A stretch of DNA of 64,000 nucleotides from Crossiella sp. SN42 (GCF_023897065.1 NZ_JAMHIV010000043.1:28746-92745); one strand, 5' to 3'. Numbered from the stretch's first letter, positions 26,213-35,444 are shown. Notes: generated from the letters alone by a model not told the origin. A program made the numbers and translations.

Positions 26213-28152
26213 CAGCGAAGTCCACTGTGGATTCTCAAGAGCTGGACCTGTTCGGCAACGTGGTGGAGCAGGCCAGGGAACTCTGCCACGATCTCGACGG
26301 CGAGCAGGTCTCGATCCGGGTGCACCGGACTGACTTGTCGCAGTGCCTACAGGAGGACATCGAGCAGCTGGCCGACCTGGAAGCGGTGCTCGTCGGGCTG
26401 AGCCAGCAGACCGTGCCGCGATCGGCAGCCGCGAACCGCCGGCCGCACCTGCTCGCGACCAGGAATCTGCTCACGGAGGTGGCCAACACCACCGCCGTGC
26501 TGCACCGCCTGTTGACCGCACTGCACCAGCGACCTGACCACACCGAGTTCCTCGCGGCCACCGCGGTGGCTCACCTGGTGCTGCACGGCCGGCTCGGCTC
26601 CGCAGCCACGGATTCGCACTCCTTCAGCGGCCCGCCGTTGAAGGAGCCGTTGCCGGTCCGCTTCGCCGCGTTGACCACGCTCAAGGAGTCCGGGACGAAC
26701 GTGGCGGCGGTCTTCTGGGGCCGCACCACCAAGGCCCGGTCTGTGTTCCTGGACGATCTCCGGCTGCTCCGTGAATGGGTCTCTGCGGTGCCTGAACTGC
26801 GCGCACCGGACCGACTGCTGCCCGGCGGCACGACCACCAAGGTGGCTCGACCGGCCACGCCCCGGCTGGCCGGGCAGGTGGCGCCCGTGTGCGACTACGA
26901 GACGCTGAGCGAACCGCAACTCACCGAGGTGCACCGCTGCCTGCGCAGCGGTCAGGGGCCGCAACAGGCCGCACACCAGGCGCGGACCGCGGACCGGCGG
27001 CTGCGCTCGCAGGAAGTGGTGGTGTCGGCTGCTCGGTTCGGTATCTGGGCCCAGCAGTCGCTGCTGGCCGGCGTTCTCGATCCGTGGATCACCGAAGCCC
27101 TCGGCCTGGATCGCGGGCAACGTCCCAGGCCGGGCGAGCTGCTGCGCCTGGTGCGCCGCCGGGTCGCCAGCGGCGCCGAACACGCGAACCTCGGCGAGAC
27201 GGAGGAGGACGACAGGGTGTACATCGCCTCCAGCTGGTTCGACCCGTCCTGGCAGGGGAACGAGGACCCGGTGCGGGTCTTCGCCACGCTCTACACCCCG
27301 GCCGTTGGGGCCTGGTACCAGATTGTGCGCGGAGACGTGCACGACCTGCTTGGCCTGACCCCGATGCGACAGGCGCACTACGCCGCGCTGATCGCCCACG
27401 TCACCGCGGGCGGGAAGCTCTCGGACTACGCCGCCTTGCAAGGCAGGCGGTACCGGGATGTCCTAGCCGCTTGGGACCTCCTGGTCGGCCATGCCAGCTT
27501 TGCCCGGTTCGCCGCGGAGCGTGTCCGCGTTGCCCTGGCGAACCTGCCCCGGCTGGCCACCGAGGACACGGTCGAGGCCATCCTGGCGAAGGCAGGAGCC
27601 ATCCACGCCCAGTGCCAGGACTTCAGCGTGGACTCGGGCGAGTTGTCCGTGGCCCTGACCGGGTTCACCGAGGCTTCCCGCACCGGGAACTCGGCCGCGC
27701 TCGAGACCGCCTACCGCTTGCTCCGCGACCGCGTCCACCGGTCGTGGACCCGGCTGTTGCGGTTGTGCGCGCCGCTGGACCTGGCCATGTGGACTCAGGC
27801 GGACATCGCCGAGTTCTACGCCCGCAAACCGGAACTGGCCGGCATCGGGCAGGACAGCGCGACCGCGCGGGCCCGCTGCATCGCCACCATCCGCGGCGAG
27901 GTGACCCGGCTCTTGGCAGACCGTCCGCCAGGAGCGCCCGGTACCGAGCTGGAACTGCTCACCGAACTCCACCGTGCGCTGGCCGAGGCCATGCGGGCCG
28001 ACCGCCCGCCGTGCCTGCCGCGGCACTGGCAGCTCGATCTGGAGCCTGGTGGAGTTCACCACGAGGTTTGGCTGACCTTCCGGGAATGGCCCGACATCGT
28101 GACGGTGGTGACCACAGCGAAACAACTGGCGAGCGAGACCAGGTCGGTCTGA
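26209..28152 (+). CDS. Large unknown protein, 647 residues
   Basis: There is no recognisable family and no nucleotide-binding or membrane motif. The protein is mostly helical. A first part (residues 1-150) has leucine-rich helices (QEDIEQLADLEAVLVGLS). A middle part has QAARTADRRLRSQEV-like basic stretches, and around residue 340 there is an aromatic segment, VYIASSWFDPSWQGNEDP. The C-terminal third is helical again. It starts at an ATGA overlap with the gene before and ends 24 bp before a near-perfect terminator, so the operon has two genes. Base use matches the neighbours. Its size and lack of known domains make it one of the true unknowns of this element. Confidence 0.7.
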   Translation: MTAKSTVDSQELDLFGNVVEQARELCHDLDGEQVSIRVHRTDLSQCLQEDIEQLADLEAVLVGLSQQTVPRSAAANRRPHLLATRNLLTEVANTTAVLHRLLTALHQRPDHTEFLAATAVAHLVLHGRLGSAATDSHSFSGPPLKEPLPVRFAALTTLKESGTNVAAVFWGRTTKARSVFLDDLRLLREWVSAVPELRAPDRLLPGGTTTKVARPATPRLAGQVAPVCDYETLSEPQLTEVHRCLRSGQGPQQAAHQARTADRRLRSQEVVVSAARFGIWAQQSLLAGVLDPWITEALGLDRGQRPRPGELLRLVRRRVASGAEHANLGETEEDDRVYIASSWFDPSWQGNEDPVRVFATLYTPAVGAWYQIVRGDVHDLLGLTPMRQAHYAALIAHVTAGGKLSDYAALQGRRYRDVLAAWDLLVGHASFARFAAERVRVALANLPRLATEDTVEAILAKAGAIHAQCQDFSVDSGELSVALTGFTEASRTGNSAALETAYRLLRDRVHRSWTRLLRLCAPLDLAMWTQADIAEFYARKPELAGIGQDSATARARCIATIRGEVTRLLADRPPGAPGTELELLTELHRALAEAMRADRPPCLPRHWQLDLEPGGVHHEVWLTFREWPDIVTVVTTAKQLASETRSV

Positions 28153-28175
28153 GACTTGGTCATCTTCTCGTTGAA

Positions 28176-28200
28176 GGGAGCCGCGAGAACCGCGGCTCCC
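28176..28200 (+). terminator. Strong intrinsic-type terminator hairpin
   Basis: GGGAGCCGCG (28176-28185) and CGCGGCTCCC (28191-28200) form a perfect 10-bp stem with a 5-nt loop, followed by TTCCC. It ends the 25616-28152 operon. Confidence 0.85.
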
Positions 28201-28403
28201 TTCCCATTGCACGCCGATGTTCACCGCCTCTAGTTTTCTGAGGCCTGCATGGTGTGGCGTTCGGCCGCGGCGAGCGGTGGGACTGCCGGTGCGATCGCGC
28301 GGGGCGGACTTCTGGCCGTGGTGAAGATCTCGATCTGGCATTCGCACGCTGATTGCTGGCGACATGGGTGTTGGCCAAGCGGTCCCGAATCCGGTAACCG
28401 AGC

Positions 28404-28736
28404 TGTGGCGCCGGATCCGACGACCCGCTTCTCCGCAACCGCGAAGGCAGACCCATCACCATCCGCCGCTACGCCCACCCCTGGAACCGGAGCGGCAAAC
28501 GCCTGCCCTGGGTTGAGACCCAGCAACCATCCACACAGTGGTTGCGCCACGACACCGTGACGTGGGTGAAGCGCAACATCGACTCAGGCATCGACCGCGC
28601 CTTGACCGGCCCCACCGACCAGAGCAGCGACGTGGGGGCCACCATGACCTACGTCCGGGGACCTCCAGGAGATCGCCAAGGCGCTCGCCATGCTTATGGG
28701 AGAACCCCTTGGCGTAGGTGCGGGCATCATCTGTAG
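28404..28736 (+). pseudogene. Decayed second tyrosine integrase (C-terminal fragment)
   Basis: The frame around 28414-28650 reads KRLPWVETQQPSTQWLRHD followed by TVTWVKRN, close to the integrase C-terminus (LPWVATQQxSTHWLRHTTLTWVERN) of another actinomycete recombinase family. The sequence then loses frame: GATMTYVRG is followed in another frame by LQEIAKALAMLMGEPLG, the expected end. No N-terminal half is present. This relic lies just outside the terminator of the left block. Confidence 0.78.
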
Positions 28737-28853
28737 GCCAGATAGCAGTGGTAGTAGCCGGTGAGAGGCCCAGTTGAACTCCGCGTACCGGGCGACTCGT
28801 CTGGCCCAGTGAGCACTCGATTTCCGGCCCCCTTCAGGTGGTGTTCCCGAGCC

Positions 28854-29796
28854 ATGGACTCCGGTGAAACCACCGCCCAGGAACAGTTCACGCAGTCCCC
28901 TTACCCGCCCCGCCACAGCCCCGACCTGCCCCAGACCCGCGCGCGGACCACCGCCCAGGCGCACCGGACGGGCTTGGAGGACTGAGCGGACCCCTGGTTC
29001 GCGATCTGGGACGAGCAGGACCTCACCGACGTCGACTTCCCGCTCTTCGCCGCGCTGGTGCACCTCGGGCTCGTACTTGGACGACCTCCTGCTCGAACGG
29101 CACAAACACGACAGGGACACCGTCGGCGCCAGGGTCTTCCTCAACCAGTTGGCTCGGATTTCGCACGGTGCCGCCCCCGGCCAACCCGGTCGAGCACGCG
29201 CCCGGTGACCTCTGGCGGCGCACTACCGCCTCCCCGGACTGGCGGGCCCGCCTGGCCGCTGGCCGACTACCTGGACATGCGCCGCCGCGCCGGTGGCGCG
29301 CACTGGGCCGCCCAGCTCGCCGAGTTCGTGCTGGAGCTGGAACTGCCCGCGCCGGTGCGGGACAGCTCGGCCATGCGACGGCTGAGCGAGGCCTTCGCCG
29401 ATGTGGTCGACCTGCACAACGACCTGCTCTCCTACCGCCGGGAAACCGAGTACGAACAGGCGGTCAGCGACGCGGTCGTGGTCTTCTGCGCCTTCCTCGG
29501 TGAGCGGGCCGAGGCACGGGCCCGGCAGTTGCTGGAGACCCGGCTGGAGTTGTTCGAGCACCTGTGCCGCACCGAGATCCCGGCCCCTGCCCGCCGAACA
29601 CGACCCCGCCACGGCCACGACCAACTACCGCTACCTGGCCGGGCTGCGGGACTGTCTGGCCGGGGACTACCAGTGGCACCTGGAAACCCGCCGCTACCGC
29701 GCCGAGCCCTGGCAGCGCAAACCTCGGGCCGGGCTGAGCGGGCCGCGCGGGCTGGGCACCTCGGCCGCACGGCTGGGCACCGGCATTGCGGGGTGA
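28854..29796 (+). pseudogene. Frameshifted class I terpene synthase (germacradienol/geosmin synthase-like)
   Basis: Pieces of a class I terpene synthase appear in order but in different frames. An N-terminal SPYPPRHSPDLPQTRARTTA is followed by AIWDEQDLTDVDFPLFAALVH, a YLDDLLLERHKHDRD region where the aspartate-rich motif belongs, and ANPVEHAPGDLWRRT. Next come DYLDMRRRAGGAHWAA and an intact-looking NSE triad (NDLLSYRRETE), and finally GDYQWHLETRRYR. The order and spacing match germacradienol/geosmin-type synthases. At least three frame changes and an in-frame stop make it inactive. It lies at the left border of the terpene region. Confidence 0.8.
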
Positions 29797-29924
29797 CCCA
29801 AGGCCATGAGCCACCGACGCACCCCCTGCGTGACACCTGCCGACGGGTGAGGGGACCAGCAGCGGCAACCCGCGTAGCCTCCTTCGGCCGCGGCGCGTGG
29901 GGTCGCGGCTGGGGGTGCACGCGC

Positions 29925-29957
29925 GGCGGTCCGGAGCCCGGCGGGCTCCGGACCGCC
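29925..29957 (-). terminator. 15-bp perfect hairpin after the beta-roll operon
   Basis: Two perfect 15-base arms (29925-29939 and 29943-29957) enclose a 3-nt loop. It lies 34 bp past the stop of the minus-strand beta-roll gene and should terminate it; the terpene synthase pseudogene ends on the other side. Confidence 0.82.
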
Positions 29958-29990
29958 TGCTGTGGTCAGTCGTTGATCGGGCTGACCGGG

Positions 29991-30956
29991 TCAGGCGATG
30001 GTGCAGTTTCTGACGATGCTCCCCTCCTGTGGGGCGGGGGTGAAGATGCAGGTGGCGCCGTCCTCACCGGGGCCGCCGCCGTCGACGGTGCTGTCCTGCT
30101 CGTTGCTCGGGCCCTGCTTGTTGTTGCCCTTGTTGACGCCGCCGGTCAGGGTGATCTTGTCCATCCCCTTGCCGCCCGTGACTACACCCCACTTGTTCAA
30201 GTTGTTGATGTCGATGCCGTTGGCGGAGCCACCCTCGTCGAAGCACGTCCTGGCGTCTGGTTCGCCGCCGATGAGGGTGATGGCGTCCTTGCCGTCACCG
30301 CCGTCGACCAGGCCGACGTTGGCGATGTCCCCGCAGGGGGCGACCCCGCTCCGGCCGGCATGGAGGGTGATGATGTCGTCCCCGGCATCGCCGGTGACGA
30401 CACCGAGGGCGTTGTTGGCCTCGCTGACCTGGTCCAGGTAGGGGCCGCCGTAGCCGCCGTAGAAGATCAGGGTGTCATTGCCGTTGCCGCCGTGGACCTC
30501 TGCGGCGTTGGCCACCGCGTAGTCGATGTATCCCGCCACGCCGAGCGTGATGGCGTCATCGCCATCGTCGCCGTTGATGATGCCGTAGTTGGCGGGGCGG
30601 ACGGAGTCATAGGAGAGGAACTTGTCGTTGCCCGCACCGAGGTTGACGATGTCGACCTCGCCCTTCAGGTCCGGGCCGTAGACGCCGCCGAAGTACACGT
30701 CGTCCTCCCCTGCCCCGGCGTTGACGGTGATGGGTTCCTCGCCGTCGTTGTTATCGCCGGCGTGGCACTTGATGATGTCGTTGCCGTCGGTGCCCTCGAT
30801 GATCGCGCGGTTGCCCACGTGGGTGCCCAGGGTGTCGACACCGTTGACCTGGCACGGGATGCTCTCAGCCGCCATCGCGGGCACGGCGGGCATGGTGAAC
30901 GCGCACACGAGGGTCGCACTGGCGACCACGGCGAACGCGGTGAATCTGGCGCGCAT
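29991..30956 (-). CDS. Secreted RTX-like beta-roll protein A
   Basis: A 321-residue protein with a clear signal peptide (MRARFTAF, hydrophobic core, AMAAES). The mature part has about seven calcium-binding-type motifs of the form GGxGxDxIxL (GGNGNDTLIF, GDAGDDIITL, GGKGMDKITL) spaced by 25-35 residues rather than in tandem nonapeptides. Cysteines flank the array: two near the N-terminus (CQVNGVD, IIKC) and a C-terminal pair in CIFTPAP and RNCTIA. It is a paralogue of 31957-32904 with the same terminal cysteine frame. The gene follows a small secreted protein gene with a 53-bp gap. Its function is unknown; it may be a calcium-dependent surface or matrix protein. Confidence 0.8.
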   Translation of the reverse strand: MRARFTAFAVVASATLVCAFTMPAVPAMAAESIPCQVNGVDTLGTHVGNRAIIEGTDGNDIIKCHAGDNNDGEEPITVNAGAGEDDVYFGGVYGPDLKGEVDIVNLGAGNDKFLSYDSVRPANYGIINGDDGDDAITLGVAGYIDYAVANAAEVHGGNGNDTLIFYGGYGGPYLDQVSEANNALGVVTGDAGDDIITLHAGRSGVAPCGDIANVGLVDGGDGKDAITLIGGEPDARTCFDEGGSANGIDINNLNKWGVVTGGKGMDKITLTGGVNKGNNKQGPSNEQDSTVDGGGPGEDGATCIFTPAPQEGSIVRNCTIA

Positions 30957-31009
30957 GGGGAACTCCCTGCTTGAGGAACCTTCGGTGATGCCGGGCGCCG
31001 GTGGGCGGA

Positions 31010-31333
31010 CTAGCTCGGGCACTTGCGGAACGGGAAGTTCGGCTTGTGCAGCTTCACGCCCGCGCCCTGCCCGTAACCCCTGACCACCCGGTCGTTGGTG
31101 AAGCGGTAGTAGAGGGTGCCGGTGGACCGCGTGATCGTGCAGTGGACCCTGACCAGCGAGCCGATGTCGCAGTAGTCCAGCAACTCTGAGGCCGGATCCA
31201 CCTGCACGGTCATGCGCACCTGCTGCACGCACCGGCCGCCATTGGATATGTTCGCCCCGAGTGCTGTGGGGGTGGCCAACAGGGTCAGGCTGAGCACGCC
31301 CGCTCCTATGGCGGCGATTTTCTTTGACAGCAT
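31010..31333 (-). CDS. Small secreted cysteine-containing protein
   Basis: The predicted protein has 107 residues. The start at 31333 follows GAGGAGG. A signal peptide (MLSKKIAAIGAGVLSLTLLA...ALGAN) is followed by a mature domain of about 80 residues with four cysteines (GRCVQ, DYCDIG, VHCTI, RKCPS) that probably form two disulfides, and beta-rich composition. I recognise no family. It is upstream of the beta-roll gene on the same strand with 53 bp between and no terminator, so they form an operon and may act together outside the cell. The region upstream shares sequence with that before a decayed beta-roll copy at 35330. Confidence 0.72.
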   Translation of the reverse strand: MLSKKIAAIGAGVLSLTLLATPTALGANISNGGRCVQQVRMTVQVDPASELLDYCDIGSLVRVHCTITRSTGTLYYRFTNDRVVRGYGQGAGVKLHKPNFPFRKCPS

Positions 31334-31956
31334 CGGATGCCCTCCTCGGTTGCGCACTGTGAGTGACCGTATGTTCACATCCCGAGCCACGAGTTTGGTC
31401 ACCGTTCAGGTGTGCTCACCCGCGCGGGTGAGGTTTGACCGGGTTGCTGGGAACGAATGATTTCCTTGCGCGGCAAGAGCTTTCGACTGTCTACAAAGGA
31501 CACTTAGGCGACTGCCGGAAATAGCCGGTGGGCTGGAGTCGCGGCGAACGTGACATCTTCCCTGGACAATGGGAGACATGTGTGCTTCCGTCGAAGGCGC
31601 GCCTGCGACGCTGGCCCGTCCGAAATGTCCACAGCGAACTGACTTCCCGGCGCCGAGGCGGGATTCCGTTGGCGGTGACCGATGACAGCCGTGACGACGT
31701 CGCCCGGCTCACTCCGTCGATCGAGGCAATCGCTACGGCGAGGACTTGTCAGGACGGTGCACAAAGGACAGTTGCGGTGACGGAGAAGTAGCCCTGGAGC
31801 TTGTGGGGTCATTTCACTTCGCCGTCCGGAGGGCTGCGGAGTAGTCGCGGACCCCGGTAGCGCGTTACCGCTGCCGGTCGAGGTGACCGGCAGCGGCAAC
31901 AGGGGTCAGTCGGGTGTTACGCCGTCATCGACTGATGCCCCGGCGGTTTCCGCTCC
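31334..31956. other. 623-bp intergenic region: promoter side of the secreted-protein operon and a terminator
   Basis: No gene is supported. The part from 31346 to about 31590 contains three blocks also found at 35460-35620: GGTTGCG followed by a GTGACC/ATGTTC region, CTACAAAGGAC, and AACGTGAC with a CCCTGGACAA block. These suggest a common promoter or regulatory region. The right end holds the terminator at 31868-31896. Confidence 0.55.
31868..31896 (-). terminator. Hairpin terminator of beta-roll gene B
   Basis: CCGCTGCCGGTC (31868-31879) and GACCGGCAGCGG (31885-31896) form a perfect 12-bp stem with a 5-nt loop, extendable by further pairs. It lies 60 bp past the stop of the minus-strand gene. 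It also accounts for a chance-like CGCGTTACC at 31861. Confidence 0.8.
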
Positions 31957-32904
31957 TCACGGGGTCGTGCAGTTGGTGACGAAAGCCGGGTTCTCGGGTG
32001 CGGGGGAGAAGACGCACACCGCGCCGTTGAGCCCGCCGTTGACGGTGGCCTCCCCGCGGTTGCTCGGCTCCTGGCCCGCGAGGCTGCTGCCGCTGGTGAG
32101 GTAGATCTTGTCGAGTCCGGCATTGCCGTTGACCTGGCCGAGGCCGGCGTCCGGATCGTCGTCATTGGCCGCGCGGCCGAGACGGTTGAAGCAGGTGTCA
32201 GTCGCGCTCTCGCCGCCGGTGAGCCTGATGGTGTCGGCACCGTCACCGCCGTTGACGATGCCGGTGTTGGCGGCGGCTCCGCAGTCGTCGATACCGGTCT
32301 GGCCGCCGAAGAGGGAGATGGTGTCGGCGCCGCCGCCGCCGCTGACAACCCCCGGCTCGATGTTGGCGATGCTGAAGGAATCGTTGAAGGAGCCGCCGTA
32401 GAGGGTGATGGTGTCGTTGCCAAGGCCGCCGTTGACAGTGCCGTTGTTGCCGTCCCCGTTCAGGAATCCCTGGTCTACGGGGAGGCCGACTTTGATGGTG
32501 TCGTTGCCGGGACCGCCGTTGAGGGTGCCTTCGTTGGACGCCTTCCTACCATTGGCGAAGCTTGCCTGGATGATGGTGAACATGGTGTCGTCGCCAGGAC
32601 CGAGGTTGACGGTGCTCCGGGAGTTGACACCGCCGAAGGTGACGTTGTCGTCGCCGTCCAGGGTGTTGAGCAGGATGGCGGCGTCCTCATCCTGGTGGGA
32701 GGTGGTCTGGCAGGTGATGACGTCGTTGCCGAGGGTGCCGGTGATGAGGTGGACGTCATTGACCTGGAGGGTGCCGTTGGTGGGCGTGCCGTTGACCACG
32801 CACACCGGCGCGTCATGATCGGCCGATGCGAACGGTGCGGCCACCACGCTGAGGACCAGGCTCGCGCCGGCGGCCATGGCTAGTAGGCAAATTTTGTTTC
32901 TCAC
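31957..32904 (-). CDS. Secreted RTX-like beta-roll protein B
   Basis: A 315-residue protein starting at a GTG after AGGAGG. It has a signal peptide (MRNKICLLAMAAGASLVLS...ASADH) and spaced beta-roll motifs (LDGDDNVTFGG, GGPGNDTIKVG, GGLGNDTITLYGG, GGGGADTISLFGG, GGDGADTIRLTGG). It shares with protein A the terminal cysteine frame: CVVNG and VITC at the N-terminus, CVFSPAP and TNCTTP at the C-terminus. The pair therefore arose by duplication. Such folds bind calcium outside the cell, but the wide spacing is not that of type I secreted toxins, and no type I exporter is nearby. It is transcribed alone. Confidence 0.8.
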   Translation of the reverse strand: MRNKICLLAMAAGASLVLSVVAAPFASADHDAPVCVVNGTPTNGTLQVNDVHLITGTLGNDVITCQTTSHQDEDAAILLNTLDGDDNVTFGGVNSRSTVNLGPGDDTMFTIIQASFANGRKASNEGTLNGGPGNDTIKVGLPVDQGFLNGDGNNGTVNGGLGNDTITLYGGSFNDSFSIANIEPGVVSGGGGADTISLFGGQTGIDDCGAAANTGIVNGGDGADTIRLTGGESATDTCFNRLGRAANDDDPDAGLGQVNGNAGLDKIYLTSGSSLAGQEPSNRGEATVNGGLNGAVCVFSPAPENPAFVTNCTTP

Positions 32905-33549
32905 GTTGAGCCTCCTGGGCTGGAAGATTCCACAGAGTGAGCGTGTTTCGAAAAATAGTCAACCTTGCGGTGAAAGAATTCTGGGCCTCACCTGATCGGG
33001 TGATTTGAGTCCGGTTCGGAAGTGGCCGTCGTGTCATGAGGACGGGTTTCAGTCCGGTCCCGGACCTGTTTTCCGTCGCCGTGCTTGTCTCAGGTGCGAG
33101 CAATAGGCAAGGGTGCGGGAGTGCTGGCCAGCGCTCCCGCTGGACGGGTTTATCTACGAAATCCGAATGCCCGGATGGCGCACCATGGCGGCTTTTCGGT
33201 CGGAATCGGTGCGGCCATCCGCGCCGAGTAGTGGCAATCGTACGCCGTTGCACCGGCATACGCAGTAACGACTTCGGTGTCGTTGTGCCTGGGAAAGTCT
33301 CAGAACGGTCGCGATCGGGCAATGGTTGGGACAAGAGGGGCATTCCGGTGTTGTTGGTGAACGGCCAACAGCGCTCTCCCGGTGGCGGCCCTCCGCTGGC
33401 GATGGAAGTTCACCCGAACCGGATCGGCGTCCACACCGAACCCTGAGGTCAATGCCGACCGCGGGCGCGTGCCACGTCACCCGCGAGGCGGCGCCCGGCG
33501 AGGGGAGTCCTATGTGCACTGTGCGGTCCGGCGTCGCCGGAGGACGGCG
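32905..33549. other. 645-bp stretch without a supported gene
   Basis: It contains the promoter side of beta-roll gene B and, at its right end, the GGAGGA ribosome site of the next gene. One long open frame (33036-33446, + strand) has no ribosome site, no family resemblance and poor composition, and is not called. Confidence 0.45.
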
Positions 33550-35229
33550 ATGAGCCCGGTGCGGCCCGGCGCCAGGGCCACCGCCGCGCGCAACCTGGCC
33601 CAGCGGCAGCTGCGCGACCTCGGCATCACACCCAGGGCCAGCAACTGGTTCCTGGGCTGGACCGGCCCGGTGGCCGGACCGCTGACCGAGGAGACGACCG
33701 TGCAGGCGGCCTGCGGCATCGCGCACGTGCACGGCCGCCGCTTCGGCCGCCCGGCCCTGCTGCACGTCGACTACCCGACCGCGGCCGCCGGTGTCCTCGC
33801 CGCGCTGGGGGTGCTGGCCGTGCGGGTGGCCAGGGCGCGCGGGCTGCAGCTGCGGCGGGCGGAGACCTCGGTGGTCCAGGCCGCGCTGCTGCTGGTCTCC
33901 CCGTACCTGGCCGCGGGCACCGCCAACGACGGCCACCCGGACCCGGCGGATGCGGGTGGGTCGCCGTTCCGCTCCGCCGACGGCGTGTGCTTCGAGCTGG
34001 CGGCAGGGGAAGCCGAGGGCTGGCACCGGTTCTGGACCGTGCTCGCCGCCGGGCCGGACCCGATCCGGGTGGGCTGGGCATCCTTCCGGCTCCGCCACCT
34101 CACCGCGACCTGTCCGCTGCCCGGGGCACTGTTCCGGGCAGCCGCGGCGGTGTCCTTCGGCGCGGTCGAGGCCGCGGCCACGCTCGCCGGGGTCAGCGTC
34201 GCGCGGGTGCGGGCGGCCGGGCAGCCGGTGCGCGGGGAGTCGCCGTGGCGGTTCACCCCGTCCGGCCCGCCGGTTCCATCGGCGGGCAGGCCGCCGCGCG
34301 CCGCGCCACTGGACGGGCTGGCCGTCATCGAGCTGGGCCACGGGGCGCGGGGTTCGCTGGCGGGCCATGTGCTGAGCTTGCTGGGCGCGCGGGTCATCCG
34401 GGTCGAGCCACCTGGCGGCGATCCGGCGCGGGAGCTGCCGCCGCTGGCAGGGGACACCTCGGCGCACTACCGGGCCCTCAACGACGGCAAACGTGTGACG
34501 CGGCTGGACCTCAGCTCACCCGGCGGGCGGGCTGACCTTCTCTCGCTGGTCACGGGCGCGGACGTGTTCCTGCACAACTGGACGCCTGGCAGAGCGGCCC
34601 AGCTGAGGCTGGATTCTGAGTACCTATCCAGAGTGCGCCCAGGACTGGTGTACGCGAGCGCCGCAGGCGGGGGACCGGGGCCCGGACCAACGGGCCCGCC
34701 GAGCGTCGACAGCCTGGTGCAGGCGCACAGCGGGCTGGCCGCGGAGATCGGGCCCTCCGGCGCGCCGGCCATCCCCTCGCTGATGCCGCTCACCGAGACG
34801 ATTGGCGGGCTGCTGTGCGCGCAGGGAGTGCTCGCCGGGCTGTGGTCCCGGTTCCGCCACGGGCAGGGCGGCCGGGTCGACTGCTCCCTGCTGGCGGCCG
34901 CGGAGCTGTTGCGCGGGATGCCCAGGACCGCCCGCCGCGCACCACTGTCCACTGAGGACGGATGGTTGGGGATCTCCGCGGATCCGTTCTGCCACACGCA
35001 GATCGGCACCGCGTTCGACCTGCCCGATCCAGCCGATCACGCCCGGCTCGCCGAACGCTGCGCAGGCCGGTCGTCGAGTCACTGGCTGGAGCGGCTGCGC
35101 GAGCTCGGCGTGCCCGCAGTAGAGGTGTGCACCGACCTGGCGCAGCTGCCCCGCGATCCGCGGTTCGCCCCGGCCCTGTGCTACGCCGACGGCTACTACG
35201 CCCCCAGGCCACCCTGGCGGTTCTCCTGA
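33550..35229 (+). CDS. CoA-transferase family III (CaiB/BaiF) protein
   Basis: The predicted protein has 559 residues. The start at 33550 follows GGAGGA. Residues about 250-559 are a standard class III CoA-transferase core (GLAVIELGHGARGSLAGHVL, GARVIRVEPPGGD, DVFLHNWTPG, LVYASAAGG, DSLVQAHSG). The N-terminal 250 residues look like the C-terminal half of another such protein (TTVQAACGIAHVHGR, PTAAAGVLAALGVL). It therefore resembles a rearranged or fused pair, as seen in some mycobacterial and actinobacterial members. These enzymes move CoA between carboxylic acids. Its place between the secreted proteins and the terpene genes gives no clear pathway. Confidence 0.8.
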   Translation: MSPVRPGARATAARNLAQRQLRDLGITPRASNWFLGWTGPVAGPLTEETTVQAACGIAHVHGRRFGRPALLHVDYPTAAAGVLAALGVLAVRVARARGLQLRRAETSVVQAALLLVSPYLAAGTANDGHPDPADAGGSPFRSADGVCFELAAGEAEGWHRFWTVLAAGPDPIRVGWASFRLRHLTATCPLPGALFRAAAAVSFGAVEAAATLAGVSVARVRAAGQPVRGESPWRFTPSGPPVPSAGRPPRAAPLDGLAVIELGHGARGSLAGHVLSLLGARVIRVEPPGGDPARELPPLAGDTSAHYRALNDGKRVTRLDLSSPGGRADLLSLVTGADVFLHNWTPGRAAQLRLDSEYLSRVRPGLVYASAAGGGPGPGPTGPPSVDSLVQAHSGLAAEIGPSGAPAIPSLMPLTETIGGLLCAQGVLAGLWSRFRHGQGGRVDCSLLAAAELLRGMPRTARRAPLSTEDGWLGISADPFCHTQIGTAFDLPDPADHARLAERCAGRSSSHWLERLRELGVPAVEVCTDLAQLPRDPRFAPALCYADGYYAPRPPWRFS

Positions 35230-35329
35230 CGGCGGTCACCGCCGAGGAAAGTCAGCTGATCATCCCGGTGCACTTTTCGCGGAACCGCAAGGGTTCTGGA
35301 CCATCCACAGTGGTCATCCGCTGGCTGGT

Positions 35330-35444
35330 CATGGCCACCGGTGCCCGCGATGATCGATCGGCCGCCTTCGTCGGCGCCGTTGGTCTTGACAGCGTTGACG
35401 GTGCGCCCGCTCGCCGCAGCGGTGGCGACTCTCTTCGACGACAT
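35330..35444 (-). pseudogene. Decayed third copy of the secreted beta-roll family (N-terminal remnant)
   Basis: A start at 35444 follows GGAAGGA, and the peptide RTVNAVKTNGADEGGRSII-AGTGGHD lines up with the N-terminus of protein A (QVNGVDTLGTHVGNRAII-EGTDGND). The signal peptide is too short and the rest of the repeat array is gone. The upstream region (35445-35620) shares blocks with that of the 31010-31333 gene. Confidence 0.5.

Noticed and set aside
31861..31871. A ninth CGCGTTACC copy
   Set aside because: It is the edge of a long terminator hairpin (31868-31896) and is not placed before a gene start in the right direction.
33036..33446. A 136-codon + strand frame before the CoA-transferase
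   Set aside because: No ribosome site and no recognisable domain; the composition looks non-coding.
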